NCBI RefSeq assembly: GCF_004137795.1
Contig: NZ_NWTM01000002.1
Location: 124,001 to 188,000 of the forward strand
Reading direction: 5' to 3'
From: Pectobacterium zantedeschiae
Lineage (GTDB): Bacteria; Pseudomonadota; Gammaproteobacteria; Enterobacterales; Enterobacteriaceae
Length of the DNA: 64,000 nt
The notes under the pieces were generated by a model. The model did no database searches, was not told where the DNA came from, and saw nothing but the letters and a program-made list of their open reading frames with translations. Within the stretch, counting starts at the first letter, position 1, and each line of letters opens with the position of its first letter. Below, piece by piece: positions 58,705 through 64,000 of the stretch. The translations under genes were made by a program, and so were the position numbers.

Positions 58705-58812
58705 ATGACAGTGATTGAAGATCGCTGTTATGTAACAGCTTACAGTGAATATGACGGGGATGATAGTGGTCGGATGACTAGCGGGCAATTGAGATTTTTT
58801 CAATTGCCCTGA
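58705..58812 (+). CDS. Possible small ORF, 35 aa
   Basis: ATG 58705 has GGAG 4 nt upstream and reads M-T-V-I-E-D-R-C-Y-V-T-A-Y-S-E-Y-D-G-D-D-S-G before a TGA at 58810. The last 10 codons overlap a 10-bp hairpin (58783-58809). It is not recognised. The ribosome binding site makes it more than random, but length and lack of known relatives leave it uncertain. Confidence 0.35.
   Translation: MTVIEDRCYVTAYSEYDGDDSGRMTSGQLRFFQLP
58783..58809. terminator. Hairpin between the small ORF and loiP
   Basis: GGGCAATTGA pairs perfectly with TCAATTGCCC around the loop GATTTTT. It lies 38 bp from the loiP stop and could end loiP mRNA on the minus strand. Confidence 0.6.
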
Positions 58813-58846
58813 CGTGCATTCTTTGTGAATTGATCAACGAGTGGGA

Positions 58847-59599
58847 TTACTTCTCGGCAGCAATACGCTCACGAATGTGTTTGGCGCGTCCTTCAGATGA
58901 AGGATGGGAATCAAACATGCTGCTGTCATGACCTGCATCCAGTTTGGCAAGTTTCTCAAAGCTGCTTGCCAGACCTTCCCGGTTGATACCGCGTTTCTTC
59001 AGCAGATCAAAGGAATAGTCATCAGCCTGACTTTCTTGGGATTGAGAGAATTGAGAATTAACCAGTTTTTCCCCCAGATCGGCTAACTGAGATTGTGACA
59101 AAGAGGCGGCCATGCCGCCAGCAGAGCCGATTGCGGTACGTGCTGCCGTCGCGGCATAAGCGACCTGCATCGCTTTCCGTGTGTGTCCCAGCGCAACGTG
59201 ACCCATTTCGTGGCCGAGAACGCCTTCCACTTCATTGTCATTCATCATGTCCATCAAACCGCTATATACCCGGATGCAACCGTTCGCCATTGCCCAGGCG
59301 TTAACGTCTTTTGTCAGATAAACCTTGTAGTTTGCTGGCGTGCCGTTGATATCGTGACCTAGCGCATCTGCAATTTTATTCAGGCGCTTCGTGTATTTGC
59401 TGTCGGCTGGGGCAATTTTTGCCTCTTTATCCATTTGCTCACAGGATTGGTCGCTGAGCGCTTTAACCTGAGTGTCGCTGAGCGTCGCCGCCTGGAAGGC
59501 CTGTGCGCCGGATTGCATTAAGGTATTGGTGTTTAAGTTCTGGCAGCCGGTCAGCAAGGTTGCTATACACAGCGCCAGTACAGAGGAACGAATTGCCAT
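58847..59599 (-). CDS. loiP: M48 metalloprotease lipoprotein LoiP
   Basis: A 250-residue outer-membrane zinc protease. Lipobox L-L-T-G-C at about 17-21 marks a lipoprotein; HEMGH and ESQADDY give the zinc site. E. coli LoiP (YggG) works with BepA in envelope stress. ATG 59599 has GGAG 9 nt upstream; an in-frame ATG 15 nt earlier overlaps that site. It is divergent from tktA, as in E. coli. Confidence 0.94.
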   Translation of the reverse strand: MAIRSSVLALCIATLLTGCQNLNTNTLMQSGAQAFQAATLSDTQVKALSDQSCEQMDKEAKIAPADSKYTKRLNKIADALGHDINGTPANYKVYLTKDVNAWAMANGCIRVYSGLMDMMNDNEVEGVLGHEMGHVALGHTRKAMQVAYAATAARTAIGSAGGMAASLSQSQLADLGEKLVNSQFSQSQESQADDYSFDLLKKRGINREGLASSFEKLAKLDAGHDSSMFDSHPSSEGRAKHIRERIAAEK

Positions 59600-60008
59600 A
59601 AAAATCATCTCCATACGATTGTGCTTGTTTTTAATACCAAAGAAAATCGGCTATAAACTTACCCGAAAATAGTATCGAGAAATAGATCGGAAAATCTGAT
59701 TTGTCTTCCTTTCGATAGCCCACAGGCAGTGAATTTTGTTTGCACCACCTTTCAAAAAGGCACGGTAGTGAAAGGCGAACACACTGGAAAACATGGCGTT
59801 TGGCGCTGCAATCAACTGCACAATTGGCAAAAGAACCGCCATTGATTCGTTAGCCGATAAATCCCTGTTTTTTGCTCACGGTTCCATGTGCATTCGCTAC
59901 GTTTTTCATGTACATTTGTAATCATATTTATTTTGTCATTTCTGTTTAACTTGTTGATTTAAATAGTTATACAGGAAGGAATTCGTTCAATCCGATCTGG
60001 AGTCAAGC
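59600..60008. other. loiP-tktA divergent promoter region
   Basis: 409 bp, AT-rich towards tktA. It holds two divergent promoters and a GGAAGGAATT-type leader before tktA. No gene is seen; a 63-codon minus-strand frame (59651-59842) has no start signals. Confidence 0.45.
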
Positions 60009-62003
60009 ATGTCCTCTCGTAAAGAACTTGCCAATGCTATCCGCGCGCTGAGCATGGATGGGGTGCAGAAAGCCAAATCCGGTCACCCTGGCGCACCGAT
60101 GGGCATGGCCGATATCGCCGAAGTGCTGTGGCGCGATTATCTCAACCATAATCCGGCCAACCCCAACTGGGCCAACCGTGACCGCTTCGTGCTGTCCAAC
60201 GGCCATGCGTCCATGCTGATTTACAGCCTGCTGCACCTCTCCGGCTACGACCTGCCGATTGAAGAACTGAAAAACTTCCGTCAGTTGCATTCCAAAACTC
60301 CGGGTCACCCTGAATACGGCTACACCGCTGGCGTTGAAACTACCACTGGCCCACTGGGTCAGGGTGTTGCCAACGCCGTCGGTATGGCGATTGCCGAGCG
60401 CACGCTGGCAGCGCAGTTCAACCGTCCGGGTCACGAAATCGTTAACCATCACACCTACACCTTCCTCGGTGACGGCTGCATGATGGAAGGGATTTCCCAC
60501 GAAGTCTGCTCGCTGGCTGGCACCATGAAGCTCGGTAAACTGACCGCGTTTTATGATGACAACGGCATCTCCATCGACGGCCATGTTGAAGGCTGGTTTA
60601 CCGACGACACCGCTGCTCGTTTTGAAGCCTACGGCTGGCACGTGGTACGCGGCGTGGACGGTCACGATGCGGACGCCATCAAGCGCGCCATCGGCGAAGC
60701 ACAGTTGGTCACCGACAAACCGTCGCTGCTGATGTGCAAAACTGTGATTGGCTTCGGTTCACCGAACAAAGCCGGTACGCACGACTCGCACGGTGCGCCG
60801 CTGGGCGATGCGGAAGTCGCTGCTTCCCGCGAACAGCTGGGTTGGACGCACGCGCCGTTTGATATTCCGGCCGATATTTATGCTGCCTGGGATGCGAAAC
60901 CAGCCGGCCAGCGCAAGGAAGCTGCCTGGGACGAGGCGTTTGCCGCCTATGCCAGCGCGTACCCTGAACTGGCTGCCGAGTTCACACGCCGCACCGGTGG
61001 TGAACTGCCGACCAACTGGCAGGCAGACGCGCAGAAATTTATCGAAGATCTTCAGGCTAATCCGGCGAAAATTGCCAGCCGTAAAGCGTCACAGAACGCG
61101 CTGGAAGCCTACGGCAAACTGCTGCCGGAATTCCTGGGCGGCTCTGCCGACCTGGCGCCGAGCAACCTGACCATCTGGTCCGGCTCGGTATCGCTGGATA
61201 AAGACCACGCGGGTAATTACATCCACTACGGCGTGCGCGAATTCGGTATGACGGCGATTGCCAACGGGATTGCGCTGCACGGTGGCTTTGTACCGTACAC
61301 CGCGACCTTCCTGATGTTTGTGGAATACGCCCGTAATGCGGTGCGTATGGCTGCGCTGATGAAAATCCGCAGCATCTACGTCTACACCCACGACTCCATC
61401 GGTCTGGGCGAAGATGGTCCTACGCATCAGCCAGTTGAACAGCTGGCCAGCCTGCGTGTGACGCCGAACATGAGCAACTGGCGTCCAGCGGACCAGGTGG
61501 AAACGGCGGTGGCGTGGAAATACGCCATCGAGCGTCAGGACGGCCCAACGTCGCTCATCCTGTCCCGTCAGAATTTGGCGCAACAGACGCGTACTGCCGA
61601 ACAGTTGGCTAACGTGGTTAAAGGTGGATACGTGCTGAAAGACAGCGACGGCCAGCCTGAACTGATCCTGATTGCCACCGGTTCTGAAGTCGAATTGGCT
61701 GTCGGTGCGTACGACAAACTGACTGCCGCAGGCCGCAAGGTGCGCGTGGTGTCAATGCCGTCAACGGACGCATTCGACAAGCAGGATGCAGCTTACCGTG
61801 AAGCGGTACTGCCGAAGGCCGTATCGGCGCGTGTAGCGATTGAAGCGGGTATCGCAGACTATTGGTTCAAGTACGTCGGCCTGAACGGCGCGATTGTCGG
61901 TATGACGAGCTTCGGCGAATCTGCGCCAGCTGAACTGTTGTTCGAAGAATTCGGCTTCACTGTCGATAACGTGGTCGAAAAAGCGCAGGCGCTGCTGAAG
62001 TAA
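60009..62003 (+). CDS. tktA: Transketolase TktA
   Basis: A 664-residue thiamine-diphosphate enzyme of the pentose phosphate pathway moving two-carbon units between sugars. Motifs: [24 protein letters not shown] (ThDP motif GDG…N region), [16 protein letters not shown]. Codon use is strongly optimised (few rare codons), which fits high expression. Followed by a strong terminator. Confidence 0.97.
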   Translation: MSSRKELANAIRALSMDGVQKAKSGHPGAPMGMADIAEVLWRDYLNHNPANPNWANRDRFVLSNGHASMLIYSLLHLSGYDLPIEELKNFRQLHSKTPGHPEYGYTAGVETTTGPLGQGVANAVGMAIAERTLAAQFNRPGHEIVNHHTYTFLGDGCMMEGISHEVCSLAGTMKLGKLTAFYDDNGISIDGHVEGWFTDDTAARFEAYGWHVVRGVDGHDADAIKRAIGEAQLVTDKPSLLMCKTVIGFGSPNKAGTHDSHGAPLGDAEVAASREQLGWTHAPFDIPADIYAAWDAKPAGQRKEAAWDEAFAAYASAYPELAAEFTRRTGGELPTNWQADAQKFIEDLQANPAKIASRKASQNALEAYGKLLPEFLGGSADLAPSNLTIWSGSVSLDKDHAGNYIHYGVREFGMTAIANGIALHGGFVPYTATFLMFVEYARNAVRMAALMKIRSIYVYTHDSIGLGEDGPTHQPVEQLASLRVTPNMSNWRPADQVETAVAWKYAIERQDGPTSLILSRQNLAQQTRTAEQLANVVKGGYVLKDSDGQPELILIATGSEVELAVGAYDKLTAAGRKVRVVSMPSTDAFDKQDAAYREAVLPKAVSARVAIEAGIADYWFKYVGLNGAIVGMTSFGESAPAELLFEEFGFTVDNVVEKAQALLK

Positions 62004-62030
62004 TCACGCCTCGTTAACTTCCTATATGAG

Positions 62031-62062
62031 AAGCCGTCAGCTAATGCTGGCGGCTTTTTTTT
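62031..62062 (+). terminator. Intrinsic terminator after tktA
   Basis: AAGCCGTCAGC pairs with GCTGGCGGCTT (one G-T wobble), loop TAAT, followed by a T-run of eight. Confidence 0.93.
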
Positions 62063-62318
62063 ATCTCTAATTTGTCCTGCCGCTCAACATACTTTGTCAG
62101 ATCCCCAAGCCCTGCTTTTTTATTTTTATGACGCAGGTCACTCTTCTGGCGTGTGCCAGACGAGAATATTTCTTTTATACGTTAATTCGTTTATGCTAGC
62201 TGAAGCGTTTCAGTTGTTGTGTTCGCGGCGTTTCGCCAGGGGTTCTCTGGTGTCTAAGAAGGGTATATTCTATGCGCTAGGTATACCTGCCATGACATAA
62301 GGAATCACAAGGAACGCC
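62063..62318. promoter_or_regulatory. epd promoter region
   Basis: 256 bp between the tktA terminator and epd. It includes the hairpin CTGGC-GTGT-GCCAG at about 62139. In E. coli this region holds catabolite-responsive promoters of epd-pgk-fba; I cannot assign individual sites. Confidence 0.4.
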
Positions 62319-63335
62319 ATGACGATCCGTATTGCGATAAACGGTTTTGGCCGCATAGGCCGCAGTGTTTTACGTGCGTTGTATGAATCGGGCCGCCGAG
62401 CCGAGATTACCGTGGTGGCTATTAACGAGTTGGCGAGCGCGGAAGGTATGGCGCATTTGCTCAAGTACGACTCCAGTCACGGCCGTTTTTCGTGGGATGT
62501 TCGTCAAGAGTGCGATCAGCTTTATGTTGGTGATGATTGTATTCGTCTGTTGCATCAGGCAGAGATTCAGCAATTACCCTGGCGAGAACTCGGTGTCGAT
62601 ATCGTACTGGATTGCAGTGGTGTCTACGGTAGCCGGGAAGATGGGGAAGCCCATCTGGCGGCAGGTGCGAAGAAAGTGCTGTTTTCTCATCCGGGAACGA
62701 CGGATTTGGATGCCACGGTAGTGTTTGGCGTCAATCACGATCGGTTGGAAAGCGGGCATCGGATTGTTTCCAATGCGTCTTGCACAACCAACTGCATTAT
62801 TCCGGTGATCAAACTGTTGGATGATGCTTTCGGTATCGAGAATGGTACGGTGACAACGATTCACTCATCGATGAACGATCAACCGGTGATCGATGCTTAT
62901 CACCACGATCTGCGGCGCACACGCGCAGCCAGTCAGTCGATCATTCCGGTAGATACTAAACTGTCGGCGGGGATCACCCGTATTTTTCCACAGTTTGTCG
63001 ATCGCTTTGAGGCGATATCGGTGCGAGTACCGACGATTAACGTTACGGCAATTGACCTGAGCGTCAGCGTGAAGAAGGCCGTAAACGTGAATGAAATTAA
63101 TGCACTATTGCAAAAATCAGCGCATGAGTCGTTTCGTGGTATAGTTGATTATACTGAATTGCCATTAGTGTCAGCTGATTTTAACCACGATCCGCACAGT
63201 GCCATTGTCGACGGCACGCAGACAAGGGTCAGTGGTCAGCATCTGATTAAAACATTGGTCTGGTGCGATAACGAATGGGGCTTTGCCAACCGGATGTTGG
63301 ATACAACACGGGCGATGGCGGCCTGCGGTTTCTAG
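62319..63335 (+). CDS. epd: D-erythrose-4-phosphate dehydrogenase Epd
   Basis: A 338-residue GAPDH-fold enzyme oxidising erythrose 4-phosphate in pyridoxal phosphate synthesis. N-terminal [12 protein letters not shown] motif and the catalytic Cys in SNASCTTNC. The cofactor loop and C-terminal [15 protein letters not shown] separate it from GapA. It is followed by pgk after 72 bp, in the epd-pgk-fba order of E. coli. Confidence 0.95.
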   Translation: MTIRIAINGFGRIGRSVLRALYESGRRAEITVVAINELASAEGMAHLLKYDSSHGRFSWDVRQECDQLYVGDDCIRLLHQAEIQQLPWRELGVDIVLDCSGVYGSREDGEAHLAAGAKKVLFSHPGTTDLDATVVFGVNHDRLESGHRIVSNASCTTNCIIPVIKLLDDAFGIENGTVTTIHSSMNDQPVIDAYHHDLRRTRAASQSIIPVDTKLSAGITRIFPQFVDRFEAISVRVPTINVTAIDLSVSVKKAVNVNEINALLQKSAHESFRGIVDYTELPLVSADFNHDPHSAIVDGTQTRVSGQHLIKTLVWCDNEWGFANRMLDTTRAMAACGF

Positions 63336-63407
63336 TACGACGGTAGCGATCAGGGGTCGCTATCTCGCTCAAGCAACTTTAAAAGAGAATCAACAAGAGG
63401 ATTCACC

Positions 63408-64000
63408 ATGTCTGTAATTAAGATGACCGATCTGGATCTGGCTGGTAAACGTGTTCTTATTCGTGCGGATCTGAACGTACCAGTAAAAGAAGGGAAAGTG
63501 ACGTCTGATGCGCGCATCCGTGCCTCTCTGCCGACCATCGAAATCGCTCTGAAACAAGGCGCTCGCGTTATGGTCACTTCCCACCTGGGACGCCCGACCG
63601 AAGGCGAGTACAACGAAGAGTTTTCTTTGCTGCCTGTAGTTGATTACCTGAAAGAGAAACTTTCTTCTCCTGTACGCCTGGCGAAAGACTATCTGGATGG
63701 TGTTGATGTCGCCGAAGGCGAGCTGGTTGTACTGGAAAACGTCCGCTTTAACAAAGGCGAGAAGAAAGACGACGAAGTCCTGTCCAAGAAATACGCGGCA
63801 CTGTGTGATGTGTTCGTGATGGACGCCTTCGGTACGGCACACCGTGCGCAGGCTTCAACTCACGGCGTGGGTAAATTTGCCACTATCGCCTGTGCGGGCC
63901 CACTGCTGTCTGGGGAACTGGAAGCGCTGGGTAAAGCATTGAGCAAACCTGAACGTCCGATGGTTGCCATTGTTGGTGGTTCTAAAGTATCCACGAAACT
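63408..64000 (+). CDS. pgk: Phosphoglycerate kinase Pgk (5' part, cut by window end)
   Basis: The first 197 codons of phosphoglycerate kinase, the glycolytic enzyme making ATP from 1,3-bisphosphoglycerate. [26 protein letters not shown] (in part), [11 protein letters not shown] and [11 protein letters not shown] are typical. AAGAGG precedes ATG 63408. The frame is open to the end of the window. Confidence 0.97.
   Translation, partial: MSVIKMTDLDLAGKRVLIRADLNVPVKEGKVTSDARIRASLPTIEIALKQGARVMVTSHLGRPTEGEYNEEFSLLPVVDYLKEKLSSPVRLAKDYLDGVDVAEGELVVLENVRFNKGEKKDDEVLSKKYAALCDVFVMDAFGTAHRAQASTHGVGKFATIACAGPLLSGELEALGKALSKPERPMVAIVGGSKVSTK

Larger units (their letters stand above)
58240..58846. other. 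AT-rich spacer between the LuxR-type gene and loiP
   Basis: 607 bp. It contains the promoter of the LuxR-type gene on the minus strand and a possible small gene on the plus strand (58705-58812) ending in a hairpin. The remainder shows no frames with start signals. The region is AT-rich, a typical setting for H-NS-type silencing. Confidence 0.45.

Noticed and set aside
60003-60665. 220-codon frame opposite tktA
   Set aside because: Shadow of a highly biased, strongly expressed gene.

Overview
The window reads as chromosomal DNA of a soft-rot member of the Enterobacterales, most likely Pectobacterium. Housekeeping proteins (SpeA, PurA, HflX, QueG, Nnr, MutL, TktA, YahK) look near-identical to the Escherichia coli proteins as I remember them. 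Gene order follows E. coli in blocks, but the blocks are joined differently, and the accessory genes have a plant-associated enterobacterial flavour. This assignment rests on recall, not on a database search.

Layout. 1-12.9 kb holds metabolic and transport genes: a cupin of the DMSP-lyase type, an alpha/beta hydrolase with a divergent ArsR-type regulator, a three-gene sulfonate/nitrate-type ABC importer with a Tat-exported binding protein, an MFS pump, a LysR regulator, a LysE-type exporter, a yahK alcohol dehydrogenase broken by an in-frame TAG, a large unknown protein and a 2-hydroxyacid dehydrogenase. At 13.1-14.6 kb lies a secreted protein with PPC-like domains.

14.9-21.4 kb is a small genomic island inserted in the 3' end of tRNA-Gly(GCC). 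A 25-bp copy of the tRNA end is repeated at 21388-21412. The island carries a P4-type integrase with a one-base frameshift, two tandem paralogous XRE repressors with three matching operator-like palindromes, a Ner/Nlp-like protein, an unusual 43-nt palindrome, a second frameshifted tyrosine-recombinase-like gene, and two AT-rich cargo genes: a DUF4393-type protein and a small stand-alone TOPRIM protein. The cargo pair is the best candidate here for an undescribed system, plausibly phage defence, but nothing in the sequence proves that.

21.8-26.4 kb is a four-gene export operon (ABC ATPase, MacB-like permease, TolC-like outer-membrane protein, HlyD-like adaptor) in which every junction overlaps by 8 nt. 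It is followed by two unknown genes on the other strand, then ahpC-ahpF.

31.4-46.3 kb is the conserved queG / nnr-tsaE-amiB-mutL-miaA-hfq-hflX-hflK-hflC-yjeT-purA neighbourhood, with an extra unknown gene between queG and nnr. DnaA-box-like sites lie next to queG, in the position where E. coli keeps its datA locus. From 46.3 kb the order switches: mpl and fbp (divergent), then ruvX-yqgE-gshB-rsmE-endA-sprT-metK on the minus strand, then speA, an orphan LuxR-type regulator, the metalloprotease loiP, and tktA-epd-pgk, with pgk cut by the window end. Two short repeats with terminal inverted repeats lie beside endA and metK.
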